Shown piece after piece: positions 51,538-58,802 of a stretch of 64,000 bases of DNA. The notes under the pieces were generated by a model. That model had not been told where the DNA came from, made no database searches, and worked only from the letters and a program-made list of their open reading frames with translations. The DNA is from Ruminococcus sp. (GTDB lineage Bacteria; Bacillota; Clostridia; Oscillospirales; Ruminococcaceae). The position numbers and the translations under genes were made by a program. How positions within the stretch are numbered: position 1 is the first letter of the stretch; the number at the start of each line of letters is the position of its first letter. The stretch spans positions 104,446 to 168,445 of the forward strand of contig JAEEVL010000004.1 in the NCBI GenBank assembly GCA_016290875.1, written 5' to 3'.

Positions 51538-54453
51538 TTACTGTCCTTCGTGGAAGAATGAAGGAAGTGCATCGTAGATGTAGTGTCTTACATAGCCCCA
51601 ATAGTGATCCTTGCCCTGAGCAACGAGGTAATAGAAGTTGCCTTCAGAGAAGTCTGATGTGTACTTGAAGCGCTTTGTATCAGACTTGAGTGTATTGCAA
51701 AGACCGGAAAGGTTGTTGTATGCAATATCAGTTGAACCTGTTGCAGCGAATACGAAGTACTCATTGGTCTTGAAGCCAAACTTGTCGATAGCGTTCTGGA
51801 TACCCTCTGCGCCAGCCCAGCAGTGACCTGAGAGCGGCATATAGTATGCACAGATATCAAGGTTGTTGATGAGCATATTCCAGGTCGAACCGCCGCCCAT
51901 TGAGAATCCGCCGTATGCACGGTGGTATCTTGAAGCCTTGAGATCTGACTCTGATGTAGAGTTTGCGTATGTGGAATACTTACCCTCAACGTAAGGGATT
52001 ATAGACTTGCGCATCTCGTCCCATACAGTTCCTGCACCCATATTATTGTCGTTTGCAGGGCAGCCGTTGAATGTAGGAGTTACAACGATCATAGGCTCAA
52101 GCTCGCCGTTTGCAATCATGTGGTCGAGCATATTAGCGATATGAGTTGAATTGTCATAGAAACAGGTCTTCTCATTCTCTCCGCCGCCGTGCATGAGGTA
52201 GAATACATTGTACTTCTTGCTTGAGTCATAGCCGTTGGGAAGGTAAACGTACATTGTCTTGTTTCCGTTTATTCCGTTGTAGTTCTCCTGAACTATCTTA
52301 CCAGCCTTGTCGCTGCTCATTGCGTCAAAGTACTCGCCGGGAGCTTCCTTATAGGAAACTGCTGAATTGTATACGTATTGAGACTTCGGAGGAATATAAA
52401 CCTCGAATTCCTTTATTCTGCCAAGTACGAAGTTTGAGATCTGAACGAGGTCAGCTGTTTCGATCTTGCCGTTCTTGTCAACGTCAGCTGCGAGCTTTGC
52501 AGCACTGTCTGTGTAGCCGTTTATAAGGCCGCGTCTTGCAAGGATAACGTCAAATACATCGATTCTGCCGTCGAAGTTGATATCGCCGTAAACGAGCTTT
52601 GTCTCAGACGGTCCGTCGATCTTGGTTCCCTTTACAGCAACGATAGCCTCGTCAATGTAGAAGTTGTCCGAGCCCTTCTCTGTCTCAACGTAAAGTATGA
52701 AGTCGGAAGCGCCTGCAGGAAGTGTATAGTTTGTATTTGCGAGCTGTACGTACTTTCCGGCAACAGTTGTACCGTTAGCGATGTGTCCGTACTGAGTTTC
52801 TCCGGCAGAATCCTTGTACTGAACGGAGAGCATCATATTAGTTGAATCTGATGTGCTGTCGAGCACGAGAGCATTTACGCTGAAGCTGTAAGTCTCTCCA
52901 GCCTTGAAGGTGTAAGGATCGAGAACCTTCTGAGCGCCGTTCCAGTTAGAAGCTCTGTCCTGAACGAGGAGTGCCTCTGTGCCTGCATAGGGCTGTCTGC
53001 CGCTTGCAGTAACTGTTGCAGAACCTCTGCCTTCCCAGTCACCAAGACCATTCTCGAATGTGTCGTGGATGTAGTAGCCGTTAGCGTCAGGCTCCTGAGG
53101 TCCGGGTGTAGTAGGTGTCTCTTCTGATGAAGTAGGAACCTCAACGCCGTCGCTCTCGAGAGTTACAATATAAGTAGAAACACTCTTTGAAGGGAGCTGA
53201 GAGTAGAATGAAGAACCGTTTGCCTCCATGCCCTTTGTTGCTGCGAGGTTCTCGCTGCCGGATGTTCTGAAACGATCAACATTCTTGATGTTTCTTCCGC
53301 TTACGTTGAACTGCTGTGTAACTTCACTGCTGCCCTTGTTGATAGCAACGATCTCGATCTGTGTATCGCTGTGCTTGTAAGCAGAAACGAGGATATCTGT
53401 ATTAGGCTGCTCTGTTGCGTCAATGCGGACATCGCCCGGACGGATGTACTTAGAGAACTGACCGAAAATATATCCGCGCTTTGAAATTGAGTGTGTTGAC
53501 TCATAGATGATACTGTAATTACGACGGAGCGGCCATACAACGTAAGCCTGCATACCGCCGACAACGAGTGCATCGTGAATATTTACAGCCTGTTCAAGGT
53601 TATCAGGCCACTTATTAGCATCAACGCTGCTGTCCGGAACATAAACCTCAGTCATCCAGAGCTTCTTGCCGCAGGTTTCAAGAGCCGGGAAGTCCATCTT
53701 GCTTCTGGGTGTGCCGTAGAAGTGAGTTCCGAATAAGTCACAGTTTGCAAAAGCTTTGGGGTTATTAAGGATCTTCGTGTAGTAGTCCTTACCGTTGCCC
53801 CATGCGCCATACTGGAATGATTCAGGCGACATAAGCCTTGTGCTTGTGATCCTGTCGCCGTAGTTAGCGATGAAGTCAGTAGTCTCATCAGGTGACCATG
53901 CTGTCCATTCCTTAGCGTAGTCCGGCTCATTCTGAACTGAAACGGAATAGAGATCAACGCCGTTGTTCTTCATATACTCACCGAAGCTGTTAAGGTGATC
54001 AGCATAAGCGCCATAATTTTTCTTTGGCAGATGGAGCTTGCCTCCGTAAGCAGAGCCGTTTTCAGCGAGGTTTGACGGCGGCTCCCAGGGCGATGCAAAG
54101 ACGGTGATACCGTTCTTGGTAGCATACTGGGCAGTAGGAAGAGCTTTGCTCCACTGGCTCTTATCGGGATTTACGAAGATACGAAGGATAGAACAGCCGA
54201 GCTGTCCGTCACCGTTTCCGAAAGCGAGCTTTCGGTCAGCATCAGTAAGGTCGCCGTACCACTCGGGATGATTGATGCCGCCGAAGCCGTCAATAGACTG
54301 ATAAACCTTATTTGTGTTGATAGTACAAGCACCAGCAGCATTTGCATCGAGTGTGTCGGACTTTGACGAACGAAAAGCAGCTGATGTTGAGATAAGCATT
54401 GTACCTGCGATCACTCCGGCAAGAGCGGATCGTAACCTGCTTGTAAACTTCAT
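51538..54453 (-). CDS. Secreted GH30 xylanase - CBM - dockerin - CE1 esterase
   Basis: 971 residues. Signal peptide 1 to about 26. GH30 catalytic domain about 40-435 with acid/base Glu176 (SVQNEPDY) and nucleophile Glu269 (WMTEVY), of glucuronoxylanase type. A Pro/Thr linker at 438-456. A CBM22-like carbohydrate-binding module about 460-608. Type I dockerin about 621-680 with two Ca-binding repeats (GDINFDGRIDVFD and ADVDKNGKIETAD). CE1 esterase about 690-970 with nucleophile Ser851 in GGFSMGGGS and His950. It would cut xylan and remove feruloyl or acetyl groups while docked to a cellulosome. SD GGGGGT before ATG. Confidence 0.92.
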   Translation of the reverse strand: MKFTSRLRSALAGVIAGTMLISTSAAFRSSKSDTLDANAAGACTINTNKVYQSIDGFGGINHPEWYGDLTDADRKLAFGNGDGQLGCSILRIFVNPDKSQWSKALPTAQYATKNGITVFASPWEPPSNLAENGSAYGGKLHLPKKNYGAYADHLNSFGEYMKNNGVDLYSVSVQNEPDYAKEWTAWSPDETTDFIANYGDRITSTRLMSPESFQYGAWGNGKDYYTKILNNPKAFANCDLFGTHFYGTPRSKMDFPALETCGKKLWMTEVYVPDSSVDANKWPDNLEQAVNIHDALVVGGMQAYVVWPLRRNYSIIYESTHSISKRGYIFGQFSKYIRPGDVRIDATEQPNTDILVSAYKHSDTQIEIVAINKGSSEVTQQFNVSGRNIKNVDRFRTSGSENLAATKGMEANGSSFYSQLPSKSVSTYIVTLESDGVEVPTSSEETPTTPGPQEPDANGYYIHDTFENGLGDWEGRGSATVTASGRQPYAGTEALLVQDRASNWNGAQKVLDPYTFKAGETYSFSVNALVLDSTSDSTNMMLSVQYKDSAGETQYGHIANGTTVAGKYVQLANTNYTLPAGASDFILYVETEKGSDNFYIDEAIVAVKGTKIDGPSETKLVYGDINFDGRIDVFDVILARRGLINGYTDSAAKLAADVDKNGKIETADLVQISNFVLGRIKEFEVYIPPKSQYVYNSAVSYKEAPGEYFDAMSSDKAGKIVQENYNGINGNKTMYVYLPNGYDSSKKYNVFYLMHGGGENEKTCFYDNSTHIANMLDHMIANGELEPMIVVTPTFNGCPANDNNMGAGTVWDEMRKSIIPYVEGKYSTYANSTSESDLKASRYHRAYGGFSMGGGSTWNMLINNLDICAYYMPLSGHCWAGAEGIQNAIDKFGFKTNEYFVFAATGSTDIAYNNLSGLCNTLKSDTKRFKYTSDFSEGNFYYLVAQGKDHYWGYVRHYIYDALPSFFHEGQ

Positions 54454-54474
54454 TGTAGGATACCCCCTTATAAT

Positions 54475-54594
54475 ATTTATGCTTGCATATTTGAATTTAT
54501 GCTTTGCATATGCGAGAACCTATATTCTGCCTCAAAAGGGCAGAATTCCCATTCATTCTTTATTCATTATATATTAATAATTTCTACCTGTAAA
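54475..54594 (-). promoter_or_regulatory. Promoter and repeat-bearing leader of the xylanase/esterase gene
   Basis: TTTACA (54594-54589), 17 nt, TATAAT (54571-54566). The leader has an inverted repeat ATTCTGCC/GGCAGAAT (54523-54545) and two head-to-tail copies of a TATGC-TT-GCATA palindrome: ATTTATGCTTGCATAT (54475-54490) and ATTTATGCTTTGCATAT (54495-54511). Probable regulator sites or RNA structure. Confidence 0.65.
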
Positions 54595-54647
54595 CCCACA
54601 ATGTGAATATAAGGTGGACAAATAAAAGAAAAATATGACCGAATCTG

Positions 54648-54676
54648 TTGACATATGTGGAATTATATTCTATAAT
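54648..54676 (+). promoter_or_regulatory. Promoter of the PBP1/AraC regulator gene
   Basis: TTGACA (54648-54653), 17 nt, TATAAT (54671-54676), divergent from the xylanase promoter. Confidence 0.85.
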
Positions 54677-54729
54677 AAGCATACAGAGATATAGAAATAA
54701 TCAATTAAATATTTTTCGGAGGCATTACT

Positions 54730-56913
54730 ATGTTCAGACCAGTCCGACCGATACTGGGAGTTATGGCAGCACAGGCACACAGTATCGAGCAGCGGCAGAT
54801 CCTCGGGGGGATTATCGGACAGGCACAGCAGTTAGGTTACGATACCGCCGTGTTTTCCAACGTGTTCAATCCGAATGTCCTTGACGAAAAACTGCTATGT
54901 GAAAATCAGATCTACGAACTTGTACTCTCAGACTCAATAAGCGGTCTGATCATTATCGTTGAATCGTTCGTAAATGAAATTCTCAAGCAGAAGATCGCAG
55001 AGCTGATAAAGCTCAAGAATATGGTGCCGATAATTCTGGCAGGAACCTACCAGAAGGAATTCGACCAGCCGGGCGTGCTGTTCATCAATACCGATGACCG
55101 CAACGACTTCATAGACATAACCTCACATCTTATCGAAGTCCACGGCTGCACAGACATTGATATGCTCACAGGCCACGACCACATAGAGGTATCACATCAG
55201 AGAGCGGACGGTTACCGTCAGGCACTCAGGGACCACGGCATAGAGGTGGATGAGAGCAAAATATACTTCGGTGATTTCTGGATGAACTCAGGCCAGGAGC
55301 TCGCTCAGAAGTACATCAGCGGCGAAGTTCATATGCCGCAGGCCGTGATCTGCGGAAACGACTATATGGCTTACGGTATCCTCGATGAATTCGCACGGAA
55401 CGGCATTTCCGTACCTGATCAGATCATCGTCATGGGGTATGAGTATATCAACAAGCGCACAATGTACACTCCCCTTCTGACGACATACCGACGCAGCCGT
55501 TCTGCTCTCGGAAGAGCCGCTGTACGTATGCTGCACAACAAGCTGAATGCAGGCACATTCGGCGATTTTCAGCCGCCGGGAGGTTCTATCGTACTCGGTG
55601 ACAGCTGTCCATGCGGCTGCTGCCGTGAACAGTACCTCAAAGAGCTTGACGCCCTCAAATTCAAGATCAATTTTGAAATATGGAATCTGTTCAGCTCACT
55701 TGACCAGGATCTCACAAACAGCCGTAATCTCGAAGAATTCACCACAACTCTCGGGAAACATCACTGGCTCGTCAGAGATGCAAACAACATTTTTCTCTGT
55801 CTGAACGCAGACTGGTATGATTCTGAGCTGCGCAATTCCGACAATGTGATCTGCCGTACAATCGTCCCCTGGGAGAATAACGATACCTTTGAGATAAACC
55901 GTCTTGACTTCCCTGCCATCTTCGCAAAGCACAATGAACCTGCTGTATATTACTTTGCGCCGCTTTTCTTCAATGATAAATACTTCGGCTCTGCCGTGAT
56001 ACGCTACGACACACCTGACACCTACGATGATATCTTCCGCAACTGGATAAAGACTGTCTGCAACAGTCTTGAGTTCCTGCGGATGAAAAATGATATACAA
56101 TATCTCAGCAAGTGTCAGAACCTTTCCTCACAGCGTGACACCCTCACGGGTATGTACAATGACAACGGTATGGAAAAGGCTTACCGTTCGGCAACTCCGC
56201 GCAGCGGCAAGGAACTCTGTCTCGTTATGCTGAAGATATGCCTCTTCGACGAGACTGTGTCCGAGATTGAAAGTGACAGGCGCATAAACGCCGTCCTCGA
56301 CGCGGCTAAAGCAGTAGGCAAATTCTGCGGAAACCACGACATTTCCGCTATGATAAACCCAAACACATTCGTTTGTCTCGTCCAGAGCACAGCCGAACCC
56401 GACATCCTTGCAGACTGTCTCAGCTCGATACTTCTCCAGCACAGGAAGTACACAGACAGCTTCGGCACGGATTCGTTCGTGTGTACGTCTGAAAAATGCG
56501 GTGACGACAGTTACCGTGACGTTCTCGGACGCTGCAGCGAAAAGGCAGAAAAACTGGTACTTGAACTATCAGACAGACGTCTCTCCAACCACTACCGTGA
56601 GATGGCAGATATGCGGAACTATATTTTCACAGAGCCGGAATCAACTTTTGATACCCACACTCTCCACGAGCGTTTTTCCGGAAGTACAGGCTATTTCCGC
56701 AGCGTATACAAGCAATGCTTCGGTTCGAGCTTCCATAAAGACTGCATAAACGCCCGTGTCGCAAAGGCAAAATACCAGCTTGTAACGAGCACTCTGAGCA
56801 TTATGGAGATCTCAGAGAAGTGCGGTTACCTTGACAGTAAATACTTCCTGCGCCAGTTCAATTCCTCTGTCGGCATGACTCCGGTGAAGTACCGCAGTCT
56901 CCTGAACGGCTGA
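54730..56913 (+). CDS. PBP1 (LacI-type) sensor - degenerate GGDEF-like - AraC HTH regulator
   Basis: 727 residues. Residues 5 to about 290 are a LacI/GalR-type sugar-sensing domain without its DNA-binding head (GVMAAQAHSIEQRQILGGII; VICGNDYMAYGILDEFARNG; VMGYEYI). A middle part (about 300-460) is of GAF-like size, then RDTLTGMYNDNGME begins a GGDEF-like fold with no GGDEF signature. The last 100 residues are an AraC HTH (MEISEKCGYLDSKYFLRQFNSSVGMTPVKYR). Being divergent from the xylanase/esterase gene, it is the likely hemicellulose-responsive activator. SD GGAGG before ATG. Confidence 0.85.
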   Translation: MFRPVRPILGVMAAQAHSIEQRQILGGIIGQAQQLGYDTAVFSNVFNPNVLDEKLLCENQIYELVLSDSISGLIIIVESFVNEILKQKIAELIKLKNMVPIILAGTYQKEFDQPGVLFINTDDRNDFIDITSHLIEVHGCTDIDMLTGHDHIEVSHQRADGYRQALRDHGIEVDESKIYFGDFWMNSGQELAQKYISGEVHMPQAVICGNDYMAYGILDEFARNGISVPDQIIVMGYEYINKRTMYTPLLTTYRRSRSALGRAAVRMLHNKLNAGTFGDFQPPGGSIVLGDSCPCGCCREQYLKELDALKFKINFEIWNLFSSLDQDLTNSRNLEEFTTTLGKHHWLVRDANNIFLCLNADWYDSELRNSDNVICRTIVPWENNDTFEINRLDFPAIFAKHNEPAVYYFAPLFFNDKYFGSAVIRYDTPDTYDDIFRNWIKTVCNSLEFLRMKNDIQYLSKCQNLSSQRDTLTGMYNDNGMEKAYRSATPRSGKELCLVMLKICLFDETVSEIESDRRINAVLDAAKAVGKFCGNHDISAMINPNTFVCLVQSTAEPDILADCLSSILLQHRKYTDSFGTDSFVCTSEKCGDDSYRDVLGRCSEKAEKLVLELSDRRLSNHYREMADMRNYIFTEPESTFDTHTLHERFSGSTGYFRSVYKQCFGSSFHKDCINARVAKAKYQLVTSTLSIMEISEKCGYLDSKYFLRQFNSSVGMTPVKYRSLLNG

Positions 56914-56952
56914 TGCAGGTTCATACATACATTATAAAGGAGTTAAGCAGTA

Positions 56953-58080
56953 ATGATCTCATTCAACATACCGCCCTTCACAGGCGATGAACTTGAATAT
57001 ATTAAACAGTCAGTGTTCTCACACAAGATATCCGGAGACGGAAAATTCACCAAACTCTGCACAGAATGGCTCGAAAAGCGTTTCGGCGCACAGAAGCTCC
57101 TGCTTACAACGAGCTGTACCAGCGCACTTGATATGTCAGCGATACTCAGCAGCTTCAAGCCAGGAGACGAAGTCATACTTCCGAGCTACACATTTTCGAG
57201 CACGGCAACTTCCATGGTGCTTGGCGGTGCGAATCTTGTCTTCTCCGACATACGCCCCGATACGATGAATCTTGACGAGAACAAGATAGAAGCCGCAATA
57301 ACCGAGCATACACGCGCTATCGTAGCAGTACACTACGCAGGTGTAGCCTGTGAGATGGATGCTATCATGGACATAGCGCGCCGCTATAACCTCCTTGTCA
57401 TCGAGGACGCAGCTCAGGGCGTTATGAGCAGCTACAAGGGCCGTCCGCTCGGAACTATCGGAGATTTCGGCTGCTATTCCTTCCATGAGACCAAGAACTA
57501 CTCCATGGGAGAAGGCGGAGCTATACTCGTCAACAACGAAGCTTACATGGAACGCGCAGAGATACTCCGTGAAAAAGGAACTAACCGTTCCAAGTTCTTC
57601 CGCGGCGAGGTAGACAAGTACACATGGGTAGACTTCGGAGACAGCTACCTTGCAAGTGACATAAACGCCGCTTACCTCTATGCACAGCTCATGCACGCCG
57701 ATGAGATATACGACGACCGCATGACTACATACAACGACTACCTCGAAGCTTTCTCACCCCTTGAAAAAAAGGGACGCATCGAGCTCCAGAAGATACCGGA
57801 CTACTGCGTCCACAATGCGCATATGTTCTATATAAAGCTCCGCGACCTTGAAGAACGTACACGCTTCATCGCTCACATGAAGAGCAACGGAGTATGTGCG
57901 GTATTCCACTATGTACCGCTCCACTCTGCTCCTGCCGGAAGAAAGTTTGGACGCTTCAACGGCATCGACGAATTCACTACCCGTGAGAGCGACCGTCTCG
58001 TCAGACTTCCTATGTATTTCGGACTTACAGCTGAAGACAGAGCAAAGGTCATTGACGTTGCGCTTGACTTCTTCAAATGA
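56953..58080 (+). CDS. DegT/WecE-type sugar aminotransferase
   Basis: 375 residues, PLP fold-type I aminotransferase. N-terminal FNIPPFTGDELEYIKQS and TTSCTSALDMSA, then ILPSYTFSSTA, ViEDAAQG and FHETKNYSMGEGGA with the PLP Lys. Closest by eye to dTDP-4-amino-4,6-dideoxygalactose transaminase (WecE/RffA). Makes a nucleotide amino-sugar for a surface polymer. First of four genes reading the same way; the next overlaps or abuts. Confidence 0.88.
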   Translation: MISFNIPPFTGDELEYIKQSVFSHKISGDGKFTKLCTEWLEKRFGAQKLLLTTSCTSALDMSAILSSFKPGDEVILPSYTFSSTATSMVLGGANLVFSDIRPDTMNLDENKIEAAITEHTRAIVAVHYAGVACEMDAIMDIARRYNLLVIEDAAQGVMSSYKGRPLGTIGDFGCYSFHETKNYSMGEGGAILVNNEAYMERAEILREKGTNRSKFFRGEVDKYTWVDFGDSYLASDINAAYLYAQLMHADEIYDDRMTTYNDYLEAFSPLEKKGRIELQKIPDYCVHNAHMFYIKLRDLEERTRFIAHMKSNGVCAVFHYVPLHSAPAGRKFGRFNGIDEFTTRESDRLVRLPMYFGLTAEDRAKVIDVALDFFK

Positions 58081-58091
58081 CGAGGACTAAT

Positions 58092-58460
58092 ATGAAGAAA
58101 AAGAGCATCACGGCGTTCATCGCCCTTCATTCAATGGTCGCACTCTACTCGATCTGCGGCATATTCTCAAAAAAGGCTGCACAGTACAGCTTTATGAGTC
58201 TCAGGTTCTGCCTGTTCTACGCGCTTATGATAATGATACTGTTCATATATGCGATAGGCTGGCAGCAGGTCATAAAGCATATCGAACTGACAGCAGCATA
58301 CTCTGCAAAGGCTGCGGCTGTTATATGGGGAGTATTATGGGGAATGCTGTTCTTCCATGAAAAGCTGACTCTTCTGCGTGTTATCGGGATAATTCTGGTC
58401 TCTGCCGGTCTGATAGTCTATTTCAGCAAGGGCAGCAGCGGCGAGGAGGAAAGCTCATGA
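58092..58460 (+). CDS. Small EamA/SMR-type membrane subunit (first of a pair)
   Basis: 122 residues, four membrane helices, EamA half-size. The second half contains VIWGVLWGMLFFHEKLTLLRVIGIILVSAGL, the usual last-two-helices pattern. Like ArnE/ArnF, two such subunits can flip a lipid-linked amino-sugar. ATG 58092 with GAGG upstream; the earlier ATG at 58077 overlaps the aminotransferase stop. It overlaps the next ORF by 4 nt. Confidence 0.78.
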   Translation: MKKKSITAFIALHSMVALYSICGIFSKKAAQYSFMSLRFCLFYALMIMILFIYAIGWQQVIKHIELTAAYSAKAAAVIWGVLWGMLFFHEKLTLLRVIGIILVSAGLIVYFSKGSSGEEESS

Positions 58461-58792
58461 TAAACGGCTGGCAGATACTTCTCGGCACCTTCATCAGCTC
58501 TGTATCACAGGTAATGCTGAAGAAGTCCGCATCAAAGCAATATCCCTCACGTATAAAGGAATATCTCAATCCGCTCGTCATAACAGCGTATGCGATGTTT
58601 TTCGGAGCTACACTGCTGTCGATACTCGCATACAGAACAGCCGACCTGGCTGTCGGTGCTGTCTTTGAGACGAGCGGCTACATTTACATCACAGTCTTCG
58701 GACTGATCTTTTTCGGTGAAAAGCCCACAAAGCGGAAACTTGCTGCTCTCGGGCTCATAATCGCCGGAACAGTTATATTTACTCTCGGTTAA
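58457..58792 (+). CDS. Small EamA/SMR-type membrane subunit (second of a pair)
   Basis: 111 residues, four membrane helices; FETSGYIYITVFGLIFFGEKPTKRKLAALGLIIAG matches the EamA pattern of its partner. Translationally coupled to the first subunit. The pair with a WecE-type aminotransferase recalls the ArnB/ArnE/ArnF logic of amino-sugar export on a lipid carrier (inference). Confidence 0.78.
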   Translation: MINGWQILLGTFISSVSQVMLKKSASKQYPSRIKEYLNPLVITAYAMFFGATLLSILAYRTADLAVGAVFETSGYIYITVFGLIFFGEKPTKRKLAALGLIIAGTVIFTLG

Positions 58793-58802
58793 GGAGACAA
58801 TA

